From an uncultured Halieaceae bacterium (GTDB taxonomy: Bacteria; Pseudomonadota; Gammaproteobacteria; Pseudomonadales; Halieaceae): a DNA stretch of 64,000 nucleotides. Where the stretch lies: the NCBI GenBank assembly GCA_913031575.1, contig CAJWEV010000001.1, positions 60,959 through 124,958 on the forward strand, written 5' to 3'. This document shows positions 31,136-39,407 of the stretch, in pieces. A program made the position numbers and the translations under genes. Numbering within the stretch: position 1 is the first letter of the stretch; each line of letters opens with the position of its first letter. The notes under the pieces were generated by a model, which was not told the DNA's origin, searched no databases, and was given only the letters and a program-made list of their open reading frames with translations.

Positions 31136-32278
31136 TCATTCGCTGGCTTTGATTTCTTCCTGCATATCCATTCGTCCCCATGTTGCTCGGATATCTATCA
31201 CAATCCACGCCAGCCAGAATAAGAGTCCGCATAGGATCCAGAGTTGCGGTAGTAAGGCGAAGCCAATCACCCATAGCAGCAAAAAGGGAGGCCAACGGCG
31301 AAAGGCTCTCTTGAAGCGCACTGGGGTTGACGCAGTACCTGGTGAATAAGCAAACGACTTAGCCCGGAAGAACCAGCCATTCGCGATGAGTGCTGCCATA
31401 AAGATGATGCGAGGTGGTGGCGGGCTGTCAATTACAGGATGGTCATCGTGAGCTGCATCGCCTGCGACATCGCCTGCGTTAAGCGATTCGTCGATACAGC
31501 GCCATACGTGCTCTGCAGTTGGACGAGCGACCGTACCGTTTAAGTTCGCCTCTGATGGAACTGATCGCCAGCGGTAAAGTATACGACTGGATTGTGTTAC
31601 TGCTAGAACACCTGGTTGGAAAAATCCTTTTGGGTGCTCAACCGTCCAATCAGCGCCGCGTTGCAAGAATTCAGTGTCCCCTCTATTGGCATAAAGCGTA
31701 AGCCAGTCCCGTTCATTACAAACGCGCGGAACTTCTTGATGAGGATCTCCAATATTCTCGAAGTTTAGGTCCCAGTGTTCATGTGCCTGATTTGCCAGGT
31801 GCTGTGGCTCACTACTTATGGCAAATACCTCGCCGCCCGCAGTTCGAATTTTTTCAATCACGCCTGAATCAGAGTAGCTCCGTAACTCGGAGCGACAAGG
31901 GGGTCACCAAAAGCCGCGATAAAAGACCAGCACCACGAACGCATGTTGTGCCATGATACGGTCCAGCCACCCTAGGCGAGCTCCAGGCGGTGGGTCGAGC
32001 TCTGCTTGGGGCTTACCTGGATCTGCAGGCATGGGATCTGCTTGCTCAACCAGAAAGTTTGGACTGTCTCCAGTTACCCTGAAGGTCCGTTGTTCGCAGC
32101 GATCACCGCCGCAGAGAATGAGTTTAAGCTCCTCGAATCCCTGAAGTGCTAAGTCAGCGTCGAGAATGCCGGTCGCCCTAAAGGTACTGCCTGTGGCGTC
32201 ACTGGATTCGTTAAACCATGCTACTGCCGCCTCGACGCGAAGTGTCAGTGCTTCAGGTATCTGCTCGTTGACCTGCAT
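31136..32278 (-). CDS. redoxin-type selenoprotein (Sec125) with C-terminal membrane anchor
   Basis: Two frames that look separate are one: the 31904-31906 TGA is in frame, and both sides encode one AhpC/TSA-like redoxin. Read through, the active site is VFYRGFW-U-PPCRSELR, where relatives have Cys (CxxC). The gene is then 380 residues from ATG 32278 (AGAGG upstream), Sec at 125 and resolving Cys at 128. Residues ~1-100 form an unrecognised N-terminal part with CGGDRC, ~100-270 the thioredoxin fold (VFAISSEPQHLANQ), and ~325-365 two membrane helices. A 6-bp stem-loop follows the TGA at SECIS distance. It probably reduces peroxides or disulfides at the membrane. The selenocysteine machinery lies outside the window. 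Confidence 0.85.
31877..31906 (-). promoter_or_regulatory. bacterial SECIS-like element after the in-frame TGA
   Basis: After TGA come 10 bases and then GCTCCG-AGTTA-CGGAGC, a perfect 6-bp stem with a 5-base loop. The loop G is about 18 bases after the TGA, within the 16-37 range known for SelB-recognised bacterial SECIS elements, and the loop holds the expected GU. The hairpin lies inside the coding sequence, as bacterial SECIS elements do. Confidence 0.72.
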
Positions 32279-32605
32279 CCCCACCTCTTCACTCTCTAAT
32301 GCTCAACACATTTACGCTAAGCGATGTCTGTTCTAGACGCAAGGAAGCCAAAGGCGATGAGGAGAGAGGAAGACCTGCGGTGATTTTGTTGACAGGCGTA
32401 CTAGGAATCTACCGTGAGCTTCAAGATCCAAGTGGCCTGGAAATTTGCATGTGAATAACCAGCTGCGTGAGCATGCAAAAGCATCGATACGATTCATGCA
32501 GTGCGCCATACTTGTTTGTCATTGCCAACCAGGGGCAAGGCGTTTCTCATAGGGTGTATACTTGTCGTTCTAGATGTCTCGCTAGCGTCACGCCCATAAA
32601 TCATT
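32279..32605. other. intergenic region between the selenoprotein and TonB receptor genes
   Basis: 327 bases holding the divergent promoters of the redoxin gene (minus) and the TonB receptor (plus). A TATACT at 32558-32563, 43 bases before the receptor start, is a candidate -10, though no good -35 pairs with it. No Fur-like box was found, unlike the region at 29.6 kb. No open frame here looks protein-like. Confidence 0.45.
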
Positions 32606-34660
32606 ATGTATACCCATCGTTCAATCGCATTTGTTTGCATGTTACTGCTCGCGGCTGCAGTTTCTCTGGTTGAGGCCAGTACCACTGAAGCGGATGCAAT
32701 TAGACAGACCTATTACCCCGAAGACTTCTCCCAGTTTGTTCCACGATCTGCACTCGACCTAGTCAAGCAAGTGCCGGGCTTTAGCATTGACGAGGGTGGT
32801 GGCGATCGAGGTTTTGGGCAGGCCGACACCAATGTGCTTATCAATGGGCGTCGAGTTTCTGGAAAATCCAATGGCCCGATGGCGGCACTGGAGAGACTCT
32901 CGGTCGATAGTGTCATTCGACTCGAGGTGGTCGATGGCGCGAGTCTCGATATTGGCGGTATCTCGGGCCAGGTAATCAATGTCATTACGGCGGCTGATCG
33001 GGAGACCACGGGTTTGTTTCGCTACGCTCCTCGTTTCCGCCCTACAGGGGGAAATTCGGAGGAACGTCTCCGCGAGTTCACCGTCGCGGTGACAGGCGGT
33101 GATGATGACTCTGAATGGACGCTGCAGGTTGCTAACGAACAGCGCATTTTCAGCGATGCGGGCGATGAAGTCGTTCGCAATTCCACAGGGGAGATTACCG
33201 ATACGCGATTTGAAAGAGCAATCAATCAATTCGATCGACCATCGATATCGGGCTCTTACTCGCGTGTCACCGAGAGTGGTAATGCCTTGAACCTCGTGGC
33301 TGAGCTGAATGGTAATTACTCAGACAGTGGAGAAACTTCCGAACGACTTTTTGAAGACCCCGACGAGAACACACGAGTCCTCAGTTCGGCTGAAGATGAA
33401 CACAACTACGAGATCGGAGCCGACTACGAATTTGACCTTGGTGCGGGACGTCTAAAGCTCATAGGGCTCCATCGTTTTGAGTCCAGCCCTACGGTTGATC
33501 GCACGACAACGACGTTTGTGAATGGTGTGGTCGAGGGAACGGCGTTCACGCGCCAAGCCGATGAGGCCGAGTCTATTATTAGGACTGAGTTCTCGTTTCC
33601 TGCGTGGGGCAGTCAGTGGCGATGGTCAGTAGAGGCGACAGAGAATTACCTTGATCTAGACTCCCAGCTCGAACGGCTCACCGTCGGTGCTTTTACTGCA
33701 GTCGACCTCCCTGATGCGAAGGCACGCGTTGAAGAGACGCGAGCTGAATCAACGCTTAACGTAAGTAAGCGGCTGAGTGAGCAGTTGACACTCCAGGCGA
33801 CAATTGGAGCTGAATACTCAGAAATAAGACAGACCGGTAGCTTCGATATCACGCGCGATTTTGTCCGACCAAAAGGCTTTCTCGCACTTAACTACAAACC
33901 TACAGATGACCTGTTTCTATCTGCAAAGCTTGAGCGAGCGGTGGGGCAGCTACGATTCTTTGATTTCATCGCGTCCGTGGATGTGAATCAGGAACGAGAA
34001 GATGTCACCAACGTTAATTTGGTGCCACCGCAGTCCTGGGACTTCACTCTCGAGGCCCAGCAGTCGTTGGGTAAGTCAGGCAATCTGACCTTAAGCTTGT
34101 TTCATGAAGATGTAGAAGACATTGTTGACCGAATCCCCATTGAGGAGGGCGGTCAAGCACCCGGGAATATTGACAGCGCCTCCTCCTATGGTGGCTTTAT
34201 CGATGCGACGATACTCACCGATGAGTTCCTATGGAAAGGGGGGCGTGCAGACCTCTCACTCAGTTATATGACGTCTAAAGTGAAGGACCCTATATTGGGT
34301 AATCGACGGAAAATCAGTGGTGACTTTTATAAGTCTTATGAGTTGAGCCTTCGGCAGGATTTCAACGATACGCCTTGGGCGATAGGAGCCGTTGTCGACT
34401 ACTGGGAGAATGCGCCTAGCGTCCGAATCGATGAGGTCAGTTTCAACAATAAAAGTCGTGGAACGCTTTATATCTTTGTCGAGCACAAGGACGTGATGGG
34501 ACTGACCGTCAAGGCCTACGCTTGGAATTTGTTAGGCGCTGAGAATCGTTTCCGACGAACGGTTTATAGCGATCGACTCGCCGATGAAGTCCTTTTTTCA
34601 GAGCGTCGGAGCCGCAACTTTGGCTACTCCTATACCTTAGTTATCGAGGGCGCTTTTTAA
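32606..34660 (+). CDS. TonB-dependent receptor plug-domain protein
   Basis: 684 residues. The signal peptide ends around AAAVSLVEA. A short N-terminal piece is followed by the plug: SALDLVKQVPGFSIDEG, TNVLINGRRVSGKS and LEVVDGASLDIGGISGQVINV. The barrel ends in aromatic phenylalanine (VIEGAF), usual for outer-membrane assembly. No clear TonB box is seen. It resembles the carbohydrate or unknown-substrate TonB receptors of marine bacteria and lacks a CarboxypepD-like N-terminal domain. No transporter, SusD partner or enzyme is adjacent, so the substrate is unknown. The start has no strong ribosome site; M12 is possible. Confidence 0.88.
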   Translation: MYTHRSIAFVCMLLLAAAVSLVEASTTEADAIRQTYYPEDFSQFVPRSALDLVKQVPGFSIDEGGGDRGFGQADTNVLINGRRVSGKSNGPMAALERLSVDSVIRLEVVDGASLDIGGISGQVINVITAADRETTGLFRYAPRFRPTGGNSEERLREFTVAVTGGDDDSEWTLQVANEQRIFSDAGDEVVRNSTGEITDTRFERAINQFDRPSISGSYSRVTESGNALNLVAELNGNYSDSGETSERLFEDPDENTRVLSSAEDEHNYEIGADYEFDLGAGRLKLIGLHRFESSPTVDRTTTTFVNGVVEGTAFTRQADEAESIIRTEFSFPAWGSQWRWSVEATENYLDLDSQLERLTVGAFTAVDLPDAKARVEETRAESTLNVSKRLSEQLTLQATIGAEYSEIRQTGSFDITRDFVRPKGFLALNYKPTDDLFLSAKLERAVGQLRFFDFIASVDVNQEREDVTNVNLVPPQSWDFTLEAQQSLGKSGNLTLSLFHEDVEDIVDRIPIEEGGQAPGNIDSASSYGGFIDATILTDEFLWKGGRADLSLSYMTSKVKDPILGNRRKISGDFYKSYELSLRQDFNDTPWAIGAVVDYWENAPSVRIDEVSFNNKSRGTLYIFVEHKDVMGLTVKAYAWNLLGAENRFRRTVYSDRLADEVLFSERRSRNFGYSYTLVIEGAF

Positions 34661-34736
34661 CGCCCCACCCGTAACATACTGAACGTGTTTTGAAGTAAAC
34701 CCACGGTGTCTTTTGGCCGAGCAGTCGCGTTAAGCC

Positions 34737-35612
34737 TTAGCTGGGCGGATCTGGGTCGAGCTTGTCTTGAGTGCGCAGCTCAAAATCGCTCGCGTCGTGT
34801 CGCTCCAGTAACTGTGAGGATTTAGCGCCATAGGGGCGATTGACCATACGACCACGTTTCACGGCAGGCCTCTGAGAAATCTCATCTACATACCGAGCCA
34901 GGTTGGTGTAGGTATGGGCCTCTAAGAACTCAGCGGCGTTGTATGCTTTTCCCTCAATCACTGAGCCATACCATGGGTAGATGGCCATATCAGCAATCGT
35001 GTACTCATCTCCACAAATATAGGTATTGTCAGCTAATTGCTTATCAAGTAAGTCGAGCTGACGTTTGACTTCCATCGTGTAGCGGTCAATGGCGTATTCG
35101 ATTTTGACCGGTGCATAGGCGTAGAAATGACCAAAACCACCGCCCAATAGCGGTGTTGCCCCCATCTGCCAGAACAACCAGTTCAAGCATTCGGTTCTTC
35201 CCGCGTGATCCTGAGGAATAAACTCGCCGAACTTATCCGCGAGGTAAAGGAGAATCGAGCCCGACTCAAAGACTCTGAGTGGCGTTTCTTCACTATGATC
35301 AACCAGCGCCGGTATCTTGGAGTTGGGGTTGGCCGCAACGAAGCCACTTCCAAACTGCGAGCCATCACCAATATTAACGAGCCAGGCATCATACTCGGCG
35401 CCGCTTTGTCCCTTTGCGAGTAACTCCTCGAGCATAATGGTGACCTTGACGCCATTTGGCGTGCCGAGGGAATACAGCTGCAAGGGATGTTTACCAATCG
35501 GTAGCTCCTTATCCTGTTGAGCACCCGCTGTGGGGCGATTGATGTTGGCGAAAGCCTGGTTACTATTTTGCTTCCACTCCCAGATCTTGGGAGGCTCGTA
35601 GGTATCGCTCAT
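34737..35612 (-). CDS. yghU: glutathione S-transferase-like disulfide reductase YghU
   Basis: 291 residues, like E. coli YghU (288). It has the characteristic N-terminal extension before the thioredoxin-fold domain, then LYSLGTPNGVKVTIMLEEL with the glutathione-contacting TPNG block, PNSKIPAL and ESGSILLYL. The alpha-helical C-terminal domain holds ECLNWLFWQMG and YTIADMAIYPW. YghU-type (Nu-class) enzymes bind two glutathiones and reduce disulfides or peroxides without a catalytic cysteine. Cytoplasmic. It is a single gene with no functional link to its neighbours. Confidence 0.93.
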   Translation of the reverse strand: MSDTYEPPKIWEWKQNSNQAFANINRPTAGAQQDKELPIGKHPLQLYSLGTPNGVKVTIMLEELLAKGQSGAEYDAWLVNIGDGSQFGSGFVAANPNSKIPALVDHSEETPLRVFESGSILLYLADKFGEFIPQDHAGRTECLNWLFWQMGATPLLGGGFGHFYAYAPVKIEYAIDRYTMEVKRQLDLLDKQLADNTYICGDEYTIADMAIYPWYGSVIEGKAYNAAEFLEAHTYTNLARYVDEISQRPAVKRGRMVNRPYGAKSSQLLERHDASDFELRTQDKLDPDPPS

Positions 35613-35759
35613 TAGACTTTTCCATCGTTGTTAGTTATCACCTTCGTCGTAAGTGTAGCCACTCAATTCGGTTTGAGCGAATCCGTTTGTGGGCTGAAGT
35701 TATGCTGCGTTGTCGCTGTTCGTCGCCGCGATGTGCAATTGGCCTGAGTTGGCATATGC

Positions 35760-36902
35760 CTAAGTATCAGGAAGACCTCGCTGTGTTTGAAGATAGGTCG
35801 CAAAGCTTCCTAACCAGTGACTACCCATGTAGTGCATGTCACCCAGTACGGCGGATAGACCCGCCTCGCGGTGCGCCTCCACCGTAGCTGTCAGTGTTGG
35901 ACGACGAGCATCATCAGTCGGCAAGCCTGCGATAATGCCCTCTAGCATCCACGCGCGGCTGGTGTTTAAACCGTCGAGATGAGCTAGCTTACCGTCGGTT
36001 TTATCAGTGACTGTCGCGGGCGCTAACCAGACGTCACCTGTCTTTGAATTAAGCCCAGGTAAAAAGTCATCGAGCCAAGCACTGAACTCGACTTGGTCCA
36101 TGACTCGTCGCATGAGATCTGCTTGTGCGATGCAGGGCGAGAGAAAGTCCTGCCCGGAGGGTTCATACTCTAACGGGCAGTCGCGATCATTCAGGTAGAA
36201 GGCACGAATGCGTGATGACAGTAATGATTCAAACATTACATTACCGGCTGCGCGGCTCCAGTCGAGCATTAGGCCGAAAGCGAATGCAGTCTGGCTGTGT
36301 TCACCAGTACGAATGGGGTGGGTTAACTTGGGGAGCCATGCTGTCATGTTGTCAACCGCGAGCGCCTCTAGTGGCTCTAATTCAGTCAGCCAGGACTTGG
36401 CCTCGGGTAGTGTTGACTGGCGCAGCTCAGTCGTCAGTTGGAGTAACCAAGCGATGCCGTAGGGCCGCTCGAAGGACGCCATGCCCGGTCGTTGATAATT
36501 TATTATCTCTCCGGTGATGTTTTCACGCGTGAAACTCTGGTTCAGTTTGCTGATCAAAGCGGGCCGGTCGATCAGATCTGGATGTGTATTGAGCAGGCGT
36601 ACCAGTAGCCAGTGTCCGTGGACAGACGAGTGCCAATCAAAGCAGCCATAAAATGCAGGGTATAGTTCGCGCGGCGGCTTTAAGTCCTGGCCACTGCTCA
36701 TCAAGTGCGCGATCTTATTGCTGTATTCCTTGTGGATGCAATCGAGTGCTAGGTTTGCGAATACTGGCACGTACGAGTGGTTATTGTTGGGTGATGGCGC
36801 GGGCTTATGTGCTGAGTCATCTTGTGGCGCGCTGGCTGGATCTCCGCAGGCAGAAAGTACTAACAGGAAAGTATGGAGTGACATTATTAATCGAAGTTGC
36901 AT
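35760..36902 (-). CDS. DUF2891 lipoprotein
   Basis: 380 residues from ATG 36902, with a lipoprotein signal (LLVLSAC, Cys19). The conserved DUF2891 block FYGCFDWHSSVHGHW is clear, with later GEHSQTAFAFGLMLDW and HLDGLNTSRAWMLEGI. This is an all-helical, (alpha/alpha)-toroid-like family of unknown biochemical role, suspected to act on carbohydrates because of fold resemblance. The lipid anchor puts it in the periplasm or outer membrane. Conserved His and Glu residues might be catalytic. No local pathway suggests a substrate. It is divergent from the RidA module across ~170 bases. Confidence 0.85.
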   Translation of the reverse strand: MQLRLIMSLHTFLLVLSACGDPASAPQDDSAHKPAPSPNNNHSYVPVFANLALDCIHKEYSNKIAHLMSSGQDLKPPRELYPAFYGCFDWHSSVHGHWLLVRLLNTHPDLIDRPALISKLNQSFTRENITGEIINYQRPGMASFERPYGIAWLLQLTTELRQSTLPEAKSWLTELEPLEALAVDNMTAWLPKLTHPIRTGEHSQTAFAFGLMLDWSRAAGNVMFESLLSSRIRAFYLNDRDCPLEYEPSGQDFLSPCIAQADLMRRVMDQVEFSAWLDDFLPGLNSKTGDVWLAPATVTDKTDGKLAHLDGLNTSRAWMLEGIIAGLPTDDARRPTLTATVEAHREAGLSAVLGDMHYMGSHWLGSFATYLQTQRGLPDT

Positions 36903-37035
36903 GGTCAAAACCTAAGTCGCGTGAAGCTCGTAACGTAACGTTCAAGGGTTGGGCGGTAAAGAACGGCGTATTGATATAAAAACCTGGGATTGAACCTTAA
37001 GCCTACATACTAATGGCGAGTCTCAAGCCAATAGG

Positions 37036-37055
37036 GTAGTTTCGGTTTCGAAACC
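37036..37055. promoter_or_regulatory. TTTCG-type operator before ridA
   Basis: The region holds two TTTCG units and the perfect 12-base palindrome GGTTTCGAAACC at 37044-37055, 17 bases before the RidA ATG. A related element sits before the oxidase gene at 38119-38134. The likely binder is the XRE-cupin regulator encoded in between, giving auto-control of the module. Confidence 0.6.
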
Positions 37056-37072
37056 TTGGTAGGCAGTAGAAC

Positions 37073-37471
37073 ATGAAAAAGCAACCTATTGGTCCGATTG
37101 GCGAGCCGCTGACATTGCCGAACGGCACCACAGTTCCCTTATCTCCAGCCTATGCAGTAGGACACCTCATATTGCTCTCGGGTCAGCTAGCGTTCGGCGC
37201 AGATATGAAGATTGTTGGTGGCGGCATTGTTGAACAAACACAGCAGTGCTTAAAAAATATTGAGTCGCTTCTTTTCGACCTTGGCCTTGGTAAGACTGAT
37301 ATTGTGAAAAGCACTGTATGGCTGGTAGCCAAGGAGGATTTTCAGGGCTTCAACAAGGCTTATGCAGAATTTTTTGGAAATCACAGGCCCGCGCGATCTT
37401 GCGTTTGTTCTGAATTATTGGTCGATGGTGCATTGATTGAGATTGAAGTCGTTGCCACGGTGAAGGACTAA
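37073..37471 (+). CDS. RidA-family imine deaminase
   Basis: 132 residues, normal for RidA/YjgF/UK114. The family core is seen: LILLSGQLAFGADMKIVGG, EQTQQCLKNIESLL and the substrate-binding Arg in RPARSCVCSELL, followed by the Glu in IEIEVVATV. RidA speeds hydrolysis of reactive imines and enamines made by PLP enzymes or FAD amine oxidases. It leads a module with an XRE-cupin regulator, an FAD oxidase and a transporter, where imine release by the oxidase gives RidA a clear job. The next gene begins six bases after its stop. Confidence 0.9.
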   Translation: MKKQPIGPIGEPLTLPNGTTVPLSPAYAVGHLILLSGQLAFGADMKIVGGGIVEQTQQCLKNIESLLFDLGLGKTDIVKSTVWLVAKEDFQGFNKAYAEFFGNHRPARSCVCSELLVDGALIEIEVVATVKD

Positions 37472-37476
37472 ATATT

Positions 37477-38103
37477 TTGAAGGCGCCGGTAAAGAGTCAG
37501 AATTATGAAGTCGTCAATTTAGTTGGGCTCAGGTTCAGAGAAATCCGGAAGGAGAGTGGCTGGACCCTCAGCGAAGTTTCAAAGCGAACTGGGATCTCTA
37601 AAGGCACCCTGTCAAAACTTGAGAATGGCAAGACGTATCTGAACTTTAGCAGTGTTAATAAGTTAGCTAATGGATTGCAGCTTCCAGTCAGTGACCTTAC
37701 CAATCCTCACGTGAGTGTCCCCGGTAAACGGGCTGTTACGCGTGCGATGTCGGGAACAGTGTTTGAGAGCGTTGACATGGATTACGAGGTTCTGTGTAGC
37801 GATATTGATAACGCTCAGCAGGGCTTCATTCGGGCTGTTGTCAAAGCGAAAGCTATTGATGTCGACCTTCCTTGGCATAGACACAAGGGGCAGGAGTTCG
37901 TTCATGTTTTGCGTGGCGTCCTCGAACTTCATTCCGAGCAACAGCCGCCTCTGACTTTAAAAGTTGGTGACAGCATCTTTTTTGACGCGTCTGTCGGCCA
38001 CCGCTACATCAGTAAGGGTCAGATCAATGCCGAGATACTGATCACAATGTCGCTGAATGGCTATGAAAACGTAGTTGATAACCTGCCCGAGATGTCGCTC
38101 TGA
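37477..38103 (+). CDS. XRE-family regulator with cupin sensor domain
   Basis: 208 residues. The helix-turn-helix is at about residues 14-70 (LRFREIRKESGWTLSEVSKRTG, ISKGTLSKLENGK), and a cupin_2 domain at ~115-200 holds the metal-site histidines of PWHRHKGQEFVHVL and GHRYISKG. The start is TTG at 37477, six bases after RidA. PuuR-type XRE-cupin proteins sense amines or amino acids; here the cupin probably binds the oxidase substrate. Palindromic TTTCGAAA-containing sites before ridA and the oxidase gene are its likely operators. Confidence 0.88.
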   Translation: MKAPVKSQNYEVVNLVGLRFREIRKESGWTLSEVSKRTGISKGTLSKLENGKTYLNFSSVNKLANGLQLPVSDLTNPHVSVPGKRAVTRAMSGTVFESVDMDYEVLCSDIDNAQQGFIRAVVKAKAIDVDLPWHRHKGQEFVHVLRGVLELHSEQQPPLTLKVGDSIFFDASVGHRYISKGQINAEILITMSLNGYENVVDNLPEMSL

Positions 38104-38118
38104 TGAGCCTTTTTAAGT

Positions 38119-38134
38119 GTTTCGAAATCGAAAC
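38119..38134. promoter_or_regulatory. TTTCG-type operator before the FAD oxidase gene
   Basis: GTTTCGAAATCGAAAC has arms GTTTCG and CGAAAC around AAAT and is followed by another TTTCG. It shares the TTTCGAAA core with the palindrome at 37044-37055. Lying between the regulator and oxidase genes, it suggests that expression of the oxidase is controlled by the XRE-cupin protein. Confidence 0.6.
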
Positions 38135-38173
38135 TTTCGTGTTAGCGTACTCATTTTATATTTATGGCAAAGT

Positions 38174-39319
38174 ATGACGCGCCACCTATATGACGTAATC
38201 GTAGTTGGTGCTGGGATGGCTGGCACATCGGTCGCCGCCGAATTATCGAAACGCTGTTCGGTCGTTTTGGTCGAGCGTGAAAAGCATCCGGCGATGCACG
38301 CGACCGGTCGATCTGCTGCGACCTACATACCGAGCTACCGTGCTGAAAACCCTGCGCTCAGGTTGCTTACTCGAGCGAGTGGTAGGTTTTTAAGGTCTCC
38401 CCCCGAGGGGTTTGCGGAAAATGCGCTCTTGAAGCCACGTGGTCTACTGACATTGCTCAAAGGCATGAACAGTGAGTCATCGAGTCAAGAGCTTGCCGAC
38501 CTCAATAGTCTTTTGGAAGATCCAGTTGTCATGCTGCCAGCAAGTGATGTCCGACGTCGCTTGCCAGAACTAAGTGCGGAGTGGCTGAGTGATGCTTGGT
38601 GGGAAGCAGATGTTCATGATATCGACGTTCATGGTCTGCATCAGGGTTATCTTAAGGTTTTTCGAGAGAACGGTGGTCGTATTGTTCTTGCTGAGCTAGC
38701 CTGCCCTCGCTTTGAAAACGGTGTTTGGCAAATATCCTTCGCAGATGAGTATCTCGAGGCACCTGTCGTGGTTAATGCGGCCGGTGCGTGGGCGGATGAG
38801 TTGGCCGAAAGTGCGAATGTCGGTCGGCTGGGGCTTCGACCAAAACGCCGCACCGCAATTTTGGTCTCGCCGCCGGCAGGTTGTGATGTAACTGACTGGC
38901 CATTGGTTTTGGCTTATGACGAGAGTTTTTACTTCAAGCCTGATGCGGGGATGCTTTTGGTGTCGCCCGTTGACGCTCATGAGTCACCGCCTTGCGACGC
39001 CCAACCAGAAGAGATTGATATGGCTTATGCGGCTGACTTTGCGACCCAGGCTGTAAGTGGGCTCGAGGTAAGGCGCATTGCTCACAGTTGGGCCGGCTTA
39101 CGAACCTTCGCGTCAGATGAAACGCCAGTTGTAGGTTTTGATTCTTCTGCCCCCGGTTTTTTTTGGTGTGGGGGCCAGGGGGGGCATGGGATTCAAATCG
39201 CGCCGGCTGTTGCAAAGCTGAGTGCTGCGATAATTAACGGAGACGATAATACTGTCGAACTCAGTGATTTAGGTTTTCTTCCTGAGTGGGTTTCGCCGTC
39301 TCGATTAAGCAGGATTTGA
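38174..39319 (+). CDS. FAD-dependent amine/D-amino-acid oxidoreductase (DAO family)
   Basis: 381 residues from ATG 38174; the longer frame from 38117 runs through the operator and is rejected. The N-terminal dinucleotide fold is IVVGAGMAGTS. The DAO-type middle has VVNAAGAWADELA, and the C-terminal FAD-contact strand is FFWCGGQGGHGIQIAP. It oxidises an amine or amino acid to an imine, passing electrons to O2 or quinone. RidA upstream would hydrolyse the imine, and the following membrane protein could import the substrate. The substrate is not identified; relatives include glycine oxidase and D-amino acid dehydrogenase. Confidence 0.88.
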   Translation: MTRHLYDVIVVGAGMAGTSVAAELSKRCSVVLVEREKHPAMHATGRSAATYIPSYRAENPALRLLTRASGRFLRSPPEGFAENALLKPRGLLTLLKGMNSESSSQELADLNSLLEDPVVMLPASDVRRRLPELSAEWLSDAWWEADVHDIDVHGLHQGYLKVFRENGGRIVLAELACPRFENGVWQISFADEYLEAPVVVNAAGAWADELAESANVGRLGLRPKRRTAILVSPPAGCDVTDWPLVLAYDESFYFKPDAGMLLVSPVDAHESPPCDAQPEEIDMAYAADFATQAVSGLEVRRIAHSWAGLRTFASDETPVVGFDSSAPGFFWCGGQGGHGIQIAPAVAKLSAAIINGDDNTVELSDLGFLPEWVSPSRLSRI

Positions 39320-39407
39320 GAATTATGTGGAGCGTTATTTCGGTGGATCCTTCCTTCCACAGCCTGAAGATTCCCAATGATGGATTCATTCAGGAGAACA
39401 TCGTTCT

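Noticed and set aside
30957..31349. Plus-strand 130-codon frame right of the Fur box at 30.93 kb
   Set aside because: Arg/Ser/His-rich sequence, antisense to the redoxin C-terminal end, no family likeness.
31904..32284. Treating the 126-codon frame as a complete gene ending at TGA
   Set aside because: The frame continues beyond the TGA into the same redoxin fold with the expected second Cys and a SECIS-like hairpin.
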